DNA of 64,000 nt, from positions 62,001-126,000 of the forward strand of contig NZ_JOFQ01000014.1 in NCBI RefSeq assembly GCF_000718305.1. The letters are read 5' to 3'. The position numbers and the translations under genes are program-made. Each line of letters opens with the position of its first letter. The first letter of the stretch is position 1. Positions 34,899 to 41,991 of the stretch are shown here, one piece after another. The notes below the pieces were generated by a model. The model made no database searches, had not been told where the DNA came from, and was given only the letters and a program-made list of their open reading frames with translations. The stretch comes from Streptomyces niger. Lineage in GTDB: Bacteria; Actinomycetota; Actinomycetes; Streptomycetales; Streptomycetaceae.

Positions 34899-35698
34899 CC
34901 GCGCCGACCCCGAGCCTGGAGGCGGCGCGCGGCGCCGGCCCGCTCGGGGTGGGGGTCCCCGGGTACGGGCATCCGCTGCTCGCCCCGGCCGAGTGGGGCG
35001 AGCTGCACCGGCTGGCCCAGGAGGAGCCGCACCCGTACGGCGGCGGGCCGCTGCACTGGGCCGTGCTGAACGTCGCCGACGGCCCCGGCTCGCGGCCCGA
35101 CCCGCACTGCCTGGCCGCCGTCGCCCGGCTGCGGGCGGCGGGGCCGGACCGACCGGCCGGCGGGCGACGGCCGGGCCCCCGGTTGCTGGGCCACCTGAAC
35201 GCGGCGCACGGCTCCCGCGGCTTCGGCGAGCTGGTGTCCGAGGCGCACCGCTACCTCGACTGGTACGCGGTGGACGGCTTCATTCTGGACCGCTGTCCCA
35301 CGGAGCGGACACATCTCGCCGAGACCCGCCGCGTCGCCACCACGCTGCGGGCGCTGACGGACGACGCGTATCTGGTCTTCCGGCACGGCGAGCACCCATG
35401 CGCCGGGTACGCGGAGAACGCCGACCAGCTGGTCACCTTCGCCGGCCCGTGGACGGAATACCGCTGGTCACAGGTGGCGGAGTGGACCGCGGACCATCCG
35501 CCGGAGCGGTTCTGCCACCTGGTGCACGGCGTGCCGCGTACGCATCTGGAGGAGGCGCTGCGCATCGCCCGGTGGCAGGGCGCCGGCACCGTGTTCTTCA
35601 CCGACCGCCGGGACACCGGCAGCGGGGCGGCCTGGCAGACGCTGCCCGGTTACTGGGACGAATTCGTCTCGCGCATCGGACCTGGTGTCTCGGAATGA
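34886..35698 (+). CDS. Spherulation-specific family 4 (GH135-like) protein
   Basis: Protein of 270 residues with no obvious signal peptide. The Spherulin-4 pattern is recognisable: VGVPGYGHPLL, HWAVLNVADGPGSRPDPH, LLGHLNAAHGSR, then YAVDGFILDRCPT, where the Asp matches the catalytic DE pair of GH135 glycosidases, although the second acid is Arg here. Fungal Sph3 (GH135) cleaves galactosaminogalactan, and PelA-type hydrolases act on the related Pel polymer. ATG 34886 has GGATGGAGG 4 nt upstream. It ends the cassette. Activity is uncertain because of the changed acid. Confidence 0.8.
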   Translation: MSHLTAPTPSLEAARGAGPLGVGVPGYGHPLLAPAEWGELHRLAQEEPHPYGGGPLHWAVLNVADGPGSRPDPHCLAAVARLRAAGPDRPAGGRRPGPRLLGHLNAAHGSRGFGELVSEAHRYLDWYAVDGFILDRCPTERTHLAETRRVATTLRALTDDAYLVFRHGEHPCAGYAENADQLVTFAGPWTEYRWSQVAEWTADHPPERFCHLVHGVPRTHLEEALRIARWQGAGTVFFTDRRDTGSGAAWQTLPGYWDEFVSRIGPGVSE

Positions 35699-35761
35699 AG
35701 AAGGGCGTGGCAGTGTTACCAGCAGAGCAACTGTCATGAATTACCGACCAACGGAGTCCCC

Positions 35762-36940
35762 GTGTCGCTGCCACCCCTGGTAGAGCCCGCTTCGGAGCTC
35801 ACCGTCGACGAGGTCCGCAGGTACTCCCGCCACCTGATCATCCCCGATGTCGGGATGGACGGGCAGAAGCGGCTGAAGAACGCCAAGGTGCTGTGTGTCG
35901 GCGCCGGCGGCCTGGGCTCGCCCGCGCTGATGTACCTGGCCGCGGCGGGCGTGGGCACGCTCGGCATCGTGGAGTTCGACGAGGTCGACGAGTCGAACCT
36001 GCAGCGCCAGATCATCCACAGCCAGGCGGACATCGGCCGCTCCAAGGCGGAGTCCGCGAAGGACACCGTCCTCGGCATCAACCCGTACACCACGGTCAAC
36101 CTGCACAAAGAGCGCCTCGACTCCTCCAACGTCATGGAGCTCTTCGCGCAGTACGACCTGATCGTCGACGGTACGGACAACTTCGCCACCCGTTACCTGG
36201 TCAACGACGCCTGCGTGCTGCTGAACAAGCCGTACGTGTGGGGTTCGATCTACCGCTTCGACGGCCAGGCCTCGGTCTTCTGGTCCGAGCACGGTCCCTG
36301 CTACCGCTGCCTGTACCCGGAGCCCCCGCCGCCGGGCATGGTGCCCTCCTGCGCCGAGGGCGGCGTCCTCGGCGTGCTGTGCGCCTCGATCGGCTCCATC
36401 CAGGTCAACGAGGCCATCAAGCTGCTCGCCGGCATCGGCGACCCGCTGGTCGGCCGCCTGATGATCTACGACGCGCTGGAGATGACCTACCGCCAGGTCA
36501 AGGTCCGCAAGGACCCGGACTGCGCGGTCTGCGGCCCGAACGCCACGGTCACCGAGCTCATCGACTACGAGGCCTTCTGCGGCGTCGTGTCGGACGAGGC
36601 CCAGGAGGCGGCGCTCGGCTCGACGATCACTCCGAAGCAGCTCAAGGAGATGATCGACGGCGACGAGAAGATCGAGATCATCGACGTTCGCGAGCCGAAC
36701 GAGTACGAGATCGTCTCGATCCCCGGCGCCAAGCTGATCCCGAAGAACGAGTTCCTGATGGGTACCGCCCTCCAGGACCTGCCGCAGGACAAGAAGATCG
36801 TCCTGCACTGCAAGACGGGTGTCCGCTCCGCCGAGGTCCTCGCGGTCCTGAAGTCCGCGGGCTTCTCGGACGCGGTGCACGTCGGTGGCGGCGTCATCGG
36901 CTGGGTCAACCAGATCGAGCCGGAGAAGCCGGTCTACTGA
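35762..36940 (+). CDS. moeZ: Adenylyltransferase/sulfurtransferase MoeZ
   Basis: Protein of 392 residues. An E1-like ThiF/MoeB domain (VGAGGLGSPALMYLAAAGVG, VDESNLQRQIIHSQADIG, IVDGTDNFATRYLVND) carries two CxxC zinc knuckles (CYRC, CAVC). It is followed by a rhodanese domain from about residue 285 with active-site C350 in LHCKTGVRSAE. MoeZ activates and thiolates small sulfur-carrier proteins for molybdopterin, thiamin, cysteine and thio-sugar pathways. The start is GTG 35762 with GGAG 6 nt upstream. It matches Rv3206c. Confidence 0.95.
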   Translation: MSLPPLVEPASELTVDEVRRYSRHLIIPDVGMDGQKRLKNAKVLCVGAGGLGSPALMYLAAAGVGTLGIVEFDEVDESNLQRQIIHSQADIGRSKAESAKDTVLGINPYTTVNLHKERLDSSNVMELFAQYDLIVDGTDNFATRYLVNDACVLLNKPYVWGSIYRFDGQASVFWSEHGPCYRCLYPEPPPPGMVPSCAEGGVLGVLCASIGSIQVNEAIKLLAGIGDPLVGRLMIYDALEMTYRQVKVRKDPDCAVCGPNATVTELIDYEAFCGVVSDEAQEAALGSTITPKQLKEMIDGDEKIEIIDVREPNEYEIVSIPGAKLIPKNEFLMGTALQDLPQDKKIVLHCKTGVRSAEVLAVLKSAGFSDAVHVGGGVIGWVNQIEPEKPVY

Positions 36941-36966
36941 CCGGTCGCGCCCGCTGAGCGCCAAGG

Positions 36967-36993
36967 TGGCCCGTCCGCATCGCGGACGGGCCA
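36967..36993 (+). terminator. Terminator after moeZ
   Basis: TGGCCCGTCCGC (36967-36978), loop ATC, GCGGACGGGCCA (36982-36993): a perfect 12-bp stem 26 bases after the moeZ stop. Confidence 0.88.
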
Positions 36994-37116
36994 TCCGCAT
37001 GTTGGGCGCGGGGCGAGGCTTCGGTGGTGCGGCGCTCCGCCGCGCCCGTAGGGCAGCCTCCCGTCCGCGCCGTAAACCGGTACCGCGGCGCGAAGGCACC
37101 GCCGTACGGTGGCCGC

Positions 37117-37770
37117 ATGGACTTCTTTCCGCCACCCCGGCCGAGGGACGAAGAGCCGGACGAGGAATCGGCGTTCACCCGGGTCCCCTGGGAGGACGCG
37201 CCCGAGGACGTCATCGGCGGCATCGTGCCACTGGAGCGGGTGCTGGCCCGCAACGACCACCTCGCGATCGTCGCGACCCAGGCCGTCGCCTACGCGGACG
37301 GCGTGGAGATCCGGCTCCGACTGCGTGCCCGGCGCCGTCCCGGCATGGGCCGTGACGAATGGGCGCTCGTCTCCCGCGGGATGTGGGGGTACGACGACGA
37401 CCCGTGGCAGGTGGCGGCGGCGGAGGAGGCGGCCGCGCAGGGCCGGCACCCGGACGGTCTGCTGCGCTTCGGGGTGCGCTTCGCGGACGGCTCCGTGGTG
37501 ACCACCGTCGACGAGCGCGATGACGACGACGAGTGGCCCGGGCAGCGCCCGGAGCGGCCGGTGCTGAGCCTGAACGAGGAGGGCGGCGGCAGCTCCGGCG
37601 AGAACATCGACAGCGAGTACACGCTCTGGCTCTGGCCGCTGCCCCCGCCGCAGCTCTTCGAGCTGGCGGTCGAGTGGCCCCTGCTGGGCGTGGACCTCAC
37701 CTTCACGCCCCTGGACGGCGCGGAGATCGCAGCGGCCGCGGCCCGCGCCCGGCCCTTCTGGGACAGCTGA
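37117..37770 (+). CDS. Conserved hypothetical protein
   Basis: Protein of 217 residues with an acidic N-terminus, a beta-rich middle (IVATQAVAYADGVEIRLRLR, then LRFGVRFADGSVVTTVDER) and a Trp/Pro segment YTLWLWPLPPPQLFEL. No motif or membrane helix is seen; it looks like a soluble single-domain protein of a Streptomyces-conserved family. TACGGT (37105-37110) ends six bases before ATG 37117 with no Shine-Dalgarno, so it is probably leaderless. It ends before a multi-arm terminator. Confidence 0.75.
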   Translation: MDFFPPPRPRDEEPDEESAFTRVPWEDAPEDVIGGIVPLERVLARNDHLAIVATQAVAYADGVEIRLRLRARRRPGMGRDEWALVSRGMWGYDDDPWQVAAAEEAAAQGRHPDGLLRFGVRFADGSVVTTVDERDDDDEWPGQRPERPVLSLNEEGGGSSGENIDSEYTLWLWPLPPPQLFELAVEWPLLGVDLTFTPLDGAEIAAAAARARPFWDS

Positions 37771-37778
37771 CCGAGCGT

Positions 37779-37885
37779 ACGAAGGCGCGCGGTAACGCGA
37801 TGCACGAGGGCGCGCGGTTCGCTGTGCACGAAGGCGCGCGGTTCGCGATGCACGAAGGCGCGCGGGACGAACCGCGCGCCTTCGT
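37779..37885. terminator. Terminator with four tandem left arms and one right arm
   Basis: ACGAAGGCGCGCGG, or a one-base variant, occurs at 37779, 37804, 37828 and 37852, spaced 24-25 bases. Its exact inverse complement CCGCGCGCCTTCGT occurs once at 37872-37885. The last left copy pairs across a six-base loop to give a perfect 14-bp hairpin, and each other copy can pair with the same right arm. It lies between convergent genes. Confidence 0.8.
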
Positions 37886-37925
37886 AGGGGCCCATGGCGC
37901 CGTGTCCACCGGCACGCCGGCCGGG

Positions 37926-40900
37926 TCACAGCGCTCCCTTGCGCGTGAGGAACGTGAACGACAGCCAGCCCGGCAGCACCGGCAGCCAGAACGTCATCAG
38001 GCGGAAGAGCAGCACCGCCGACAGGGCCGTGTCACTGCCCAGCCCGGCCGCCGTCAGCAGACCCGTCAGGGCCAGTTCCACGGCGCCGACGCCGCCCGGT
38101 GTGGGCGCCGCGGAGCCGAGCGCGTTGCCCGCGAGGAAGACGACCGCGATGCTCGCGTAGGAGATCTGGTCGCCGCCCCCGAAGGCGCGGATCGAGGCGT
38201 CCAGGCACATCACGTTCGCGGCCGTCAGCAGCAGCATGCCGCCGATGCCGGCGACCAGCTTCTTCGGGCGCTGCAGTACGTCGAGCATGCGCGGCACCAC
38301 ACCGGCGAACAGCGACCGCACCCGGGTCACCACGAACTTGCGCAGCGCCGGGATGGCCGTGACCACCAGGGCCAGCACCGCCGCCGTCAGCAGCCCCGCG
38401 ATGACCGTGCGGGACGGCGAGAGCGAGGGCGTGCGTTCGGTGCCGGTCAGGTAACCGAAGGTCAGCAGCAGCAGGATGTGGCTGCCGAGGCCGAACAGCT
38501 GGGACGCGCCGACGCTCGCCACCGCGAGGCCCGGCCGGATGCCGGCCCGCTGCAGGAAACGGGCGTTGAGCGCCACGCCGCCCACCGCGGCCGGCGCCAC
38601 CAGCTTCACGAAGTTGCCCGCGACCTGCGCGATCACCGTCCGCAGGAAAGAGACCTTCTCGGGCACGAAGCCCAGCAGGGCGAGGGCCGCCGCGATGTAG
38701 GTCAGCGCCGAGAAGAACAGCGCGGTCGCCACCCAGCCCCAGTTCGCCTCGCCGATGACCTGGTCGAACTTCACGTGGGTGAGCTGTGAGAGCAGGAAGT
38801 ACGCGGCGAACGCGCCCGCGATCCAGCTCACCAGCGTGCGCGGGCTGATCCGCTCCAGTTTGGCCGGCTCCACCGGGGCGGTCGGCCGGATCAGCAGCAC
38901 CTGGCGGCGGATCTGCGAGAGCAGATCCTCCTCGCGGGCCTCCTCCATCGCCTCGTCCAGCGCCCGCTTCTCGGCGTTCTTCTCGGCACGCAGCGTCTTG
39001 CGGTCGGTACGGCCCTCCTCGGCCTTCGCCGCCTTTGCCGCCTGTGAGGCCGCCAGCACCGCCTCACGCTCCCGCTTGGCCCGCTCCCGGGCCAGATGGC
39101 GCAGGGTGGCCCTGGTCGTCCGGCTGAGCGCGATCGGCTGGAGCAGCGGCAGGCTGTCCGCCACCGCGTCCGGGCCGAGCACCTCGACCGCCACCTGCAC
39201 GCTGCGCTCCGCGCCGACCCGGAGGCCCAGCGTGGTGAGCAGCTGTGCGACGTCCATCCGCAGCACCACGTCGCCGGCGGCGATCTCACCGCCGCGCAGG
39301 TCGGTGAGGACGACCGTGCCGGAACGATCCACCAGGAGCGCGTCACCGACCAGCCGTCGGTGCGCGATGCGCCGCGACTGCAGCGCCGCGACCTGCTGCC
39401 AGGCGTTGTCCATCAGCTCGTCGGTGATCTCCTCGTCCGCGAGCGCGTCCAGGGTGCGGCCCCCGACGTGCTCGTACACGAGCATCACGGCGTCCGGACC
39501 CAGCTCGGAGGTGGCGATCAGCTTGGGCGCGTTCGCCCCGGCGGCGATCGCCGCGTACGCCAGCAGCGCCTCCTGCTCCAGCGCCTGGCGCAGCGACTGC
39601 AGGCTGCGGCGCTGGTTGATGCCGCGCAACGAGAGCCGGCGCCACACGCGGTAGAAGAAGCCCTGCGCCTGCTGCTCGCGGTCCACGACGGTCACGTCGA
39701 TGGGCGGGCCGTCCTCCAGCGTGACGATGTACCGGCGGCCCCGGTCGGAGTGTTCCGGGTACGCGGTGTCCTCCGCGCGCAGCGCGCTGACCGGCCGGAA
39801 ACCGACCCGGCGCAGGCCGGCGAGGAGGTTCTGACCGGTGGGCCGGACGTTCGGGGAGCCGACCGCGTACAGCGTGCCGAAGGCGACCGTGTAGCCGATC
39901 AGCACGGTGGTGACGATGGCGAACGGCGTGGTGTACCGGCCCACGAGCACCGCGAAGGCGTCGAGCAGCAGCACGCACCACATGGCCACGCGCCAGCGCG
40001 GCCTTCGGGACATGCCGACGGCCGTCATGTAGGCGATGACCGGTGCGAGGTAGCTGTGCACGGGGGCGGTGATCGCCCCGTTGGCCAGCGGCTGGGTGAG
40101 CGCGTCCCGGATGGACTCCGGTGCGGCCTCGGCCACCCAGAGGTCGGTCGCGAGCGACACCCCGTGGGCGAGGACGGCGGCGAGTACGCCGTCGGCGATC
40201 CGCAGGCCGTCCCGTTTGATCAGCCGTTCGATCGCGAACGCCACCGGAACGATCAGTACCGCGATGCTCGCGGTCAGTCCGGCGAAGGTGATCAGCAGCT
40301 GGGGCGCCTGTCCGGCACCCTTGCCGATGTCGTTCTCCAGGCCTTGCGTGGTGCCGTGCGCGAACGTCGCCAGCCCCAGGACCAGCACGACCCCCACGAT
40401 GCCCAGCAGGAAGCGCAGCAGGTCGAAGGGGCGGTGCACGCGGGCGGGCAGCAAGGGCTCGTCGCCCGAGACGTGGTCGACGTGGAACTCGCTGCCGACG
40501 CCCTCGTCGCCGATCCGGTCCCCCTTGACGGCGCGGTCGTCCCGCTCGGTGCGGTCGTCCTTCTCGCGGTGGTCGGCCCCGTCCGGGTGGTCAGCCCCTT
40601 CGGGGTGGTCGGTCCGCTGCGTACGGGGGTCCTGCGCGCCGCCAGGTCTGTCGGCGTCCTGGCCGCTCGCGTCGTCGCGCGTCGCACCCGGTGGCGGACG
40701 CTCGTCCTTCGGAGTGCGGCCGGCGGCTGCGCTCGCCCCTTCGGGCACGTCGGCCCGTCCGGCCTGCTCGGTCGTGCTTGCCATGTCGGTGGTGGAAGCC
40801 CTTCCCCGTTGTAGCGGCTGTCCCGGTGTCTTCTCCGGCTGGTCCGGCTGCTCCGGCTTCCTCTTGATCGTTCCGTCGGTCTCGTGCTCGGTGTCGGGGG

Positions 40901-41036
40901 CGCTGGTGCCGGCCTCGGCGGGGCGGCTGTCGGCGGTGCTGCCACCGGACCCGGGCAGCGCGTCCGGAGCGCCCGCCTCCCTCGGAGGCGCCGCGCCCTG
41001 ATGCTGCTCAGCCGTCTCTTCTTGATCTCGTATCAC
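37926..41036 (-). CDS. Lysylphosphatidylglycerol synthase-type flippase with degenerate kinase domain
   Basis: Protein of 1036 residues. The first 195 are charged and disordered (repeats of TDHPEGADHPDGADHREKDD type). A membrane block follows (about 200-400), then a kinase-like cytoplasmic domain (about 415-620). A charged coiled coil (ERAKREREAVLAASQAAKAAKA) and a C-terminal LPG_synthase_TM/TIGR00374 block of 7-8 helices complete it. In the kinase-like part the catalytic loop reads AHRRLVGDALLVD and the metal loop VLTDLRGG, so the usual HxD Asp is Arg. The aminoacyl-transferase domain of MprF is missing, so lipid translocation or binding rather than lysylation is expected. The start is GTG 41036. 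Confidence 0.82.
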   Translation of the reverse strand: MIRDQEETAEQHQGAAPPREAGAPDALPGSGGSTADSRPAEAGTSAPDTEHETDGTIKRKPEQPDQPEKTPGQPLQRGRASTTDMASTTEQAGRADVPEGASAAAGRTPKDERPPPGATRDDASGQDADRPGGAQDPRTQRTDHPEGADHPDGADHREKDDRTERDDRAVKGDRIGDEGVGSEFHVDHVSGDEPLLPARVHRPFDLLRFLLGIVGVVLVLGLATFAHGTTQGLENDIGKGAGQAPQLLITFAGLTASIAVLIVPVAFAIERLIKRDGLRIADGVLAAVLAHGVSLATDLWVAEAAPESIRDALTQPLANGAITAPVHSYLAPVIAYMTAVGMSRRPRWRVAMWCVLLLDAFAVLVGRYTTPFAIVTTVLIGYTVAFGTLYAVGSPNVRPTGQNLLAGLRRVGFRPVSALRAEDTAYPEHSDRGRRYIVTLEDGPPIDVTVVDREQQAQGFFYRVWRRLSLRGINQRRSLQSLRQALEQEALLAYAAIAAGANAPKLIATSELGPDAVMLVYEHVGGRTLDALADEEITDELMDNAWQQVAALQSRRIAHRRLVGDALLVDRSGTVVLTDLRGGEIAAGDVVLRMDVAQLLTTLGLRVGAERSVQVAVEVLGPDAVADSLPLLQPIALSRTTRATLRHLARERAKREREAVLAASQAAKAAKAEEGRTDRKTLRAEKNAEKRALDEAMEEAREEDLLSQIRRQVLLIRPTAPVEPAKLERISPRTLVSWIAGAFAAYFLLSQLTHVKFDQVIGEANWGWVATALFFSALTYIAAALALLGFVPEKVSFLRTVIAQVAGNFVKLVAPAAVGGVALNARFLQRAGIRPGLAVASVGASQLFGLGSHILLLLTFGYLTGTERTPSLSPSRTVIAGLLTAAVLALVVTAIPALRKFVVTRVRSLFAGVVPRMLDVLQRPKKLVAGIGGMLLLTAANVMCLDASIRAFGGGDQISYASIAVVFLAGNALGSAAPTPGGVGAVELALTGLLTAAGLGSDTALSAVLLFRLMTFWLPVLPGWLSFTFLTRKGAL

Positions 41037-41209
41037 CAGTCACCGCCCGGAAGATGGTGGCACGGCCTCGGTGCGGAGGGGGGCATCAGGGTGCATTTCG
41101 GGGGCGCGGGAAGCGCAGCGTACGCCGCGTCGGCCCTTCGCGCACGCGCCGCCACAGGGGTGGCGGGGAACGGTGGGCGTTGTCGGTGGCATACGGCAGG
41201 ATGGGCCGA

Positions 41210-41683
41210 ATGAGTGGGACCGGAGAGAACGCGAGCGACGCCCCGGGCGGCGAGTTGCCCGAGTACGCGGACCGGGTGCTCGACGTGGCCGAGCGGATTC
41301 CGCCGGGCCGGGTGATGACCTACGGAGACGTCGCCGAGTACCTCAATGAGGAAGAGGGGCACCCCGAAGCGCATCCGGAGGCGAGCGGTGGCGAGCGCCG
41401 GATAGGCCCGCGGCAGGTGGGGCGCGCGATGGCGCTGTACGGCGGCGCCGTGCCGTGGTGGCGCGTGGTCCGCGCCGACGGCACCCTGCTGCCGGGCAGC
41501 GAGCGGCGCGCGCTGCAGCACTACCGCACGGAGGGCACGCCGCTGCGGGAACCCCGGCGCACCGCCGGCTCCCGTGAGGAGCGCACGCTGCCGCGGCTGG
41601 ACATGGCGCGGGCGCGCTGGGACGGCGGCGAGCCGGATGCGGGCGACGCCCCGGACGTGAGCCGGCGCCGCCACGAGGGCTGA
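41210..41683 (+). CDS. Alkyltransferase-like (ATL) protein
   Basis: Protein of 157 residues with the DNA-binding wing of O6-alkylguanine transferases (ERIPPGRVMTYGDVAEYLN, RRIGPRQVGRAMALYGGAVP). The reactive Cys of the PCHR motif is replaced: P82-W83-W84-R85. Trp at the Cys position defines ATL proteins, which bind O6-alkylguanine lesions and recruit nucleotide-excision repair instead of removing the alkyl group. An insertion of about 20 residues rich in Glu/His/Pro (NEEEGHPEAHPEASGGERR) separates the helices. ATG 41210 lies seven bases after CAGGAT, so it may be leaderless. It sits next to adnAB, as Rv3204 does. Confidence 0.88.
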   Translation: MSGTGENASDAPGGELPEYADRVLDVAERIPPGRVMTYGDVAEYLNEEEGHPEAHPEASGGERRIGPRQVGRAMALYGGAVPWWRVVRADGTLLPGSERRALQHYRTEGTPLREPRRTAGSREERTLPRLDMARARWDGGEPDAGDAPDVSRRRHEG

Positions 41684-41991
41684 GGGCGCGGCCCCCGGGG
41701 GCGCGTACGGGGTGCGCGCGACCGCCGGTTCCCGCCGCCCGGTCGCGGGACGTGCTGCGGCTCGTGCGCCACCTGGCGTAGCGTCGGGCGCAGCCAGCAC
41801 GACGGACACCAGCACCCATATCACCCGCTCTTCCCGCATCACGCGTACGGACGGCTCTGTCCGTACCACCAGCATCACCGCAGACCGGACGCCCGGCATC
41901 ACTCACCGGACACCCGTCTCCACCGCATCCGCACACCAGGACCCCAGTACCACCGCAACCCGCACCTCAGACCCCGGCACAGGCGATCCAC
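41684..41991 (+). other. C/A-rich, G-poor leader region before adnA
   Basis: From about 41795 to 41985 the plus strand is dominated by C, A and T, with repeated CACC, CATCAC and CCGCA words and few Gs, so RNA from it would be largely unstructured. Within it GTACGGAC/GTCCGTAC (41845-41866) form an 8-bp inverted repeat with a six-base loop. No gene is supported. Confidence 0.5.

Noticed and set aside
37801..37890. CRISPR-like short repeats with regular spacing
   Set aside because: The spacers are only about 10 bases, nearly identical to each other, and there are no cas genes; the array reads as terminator arms.
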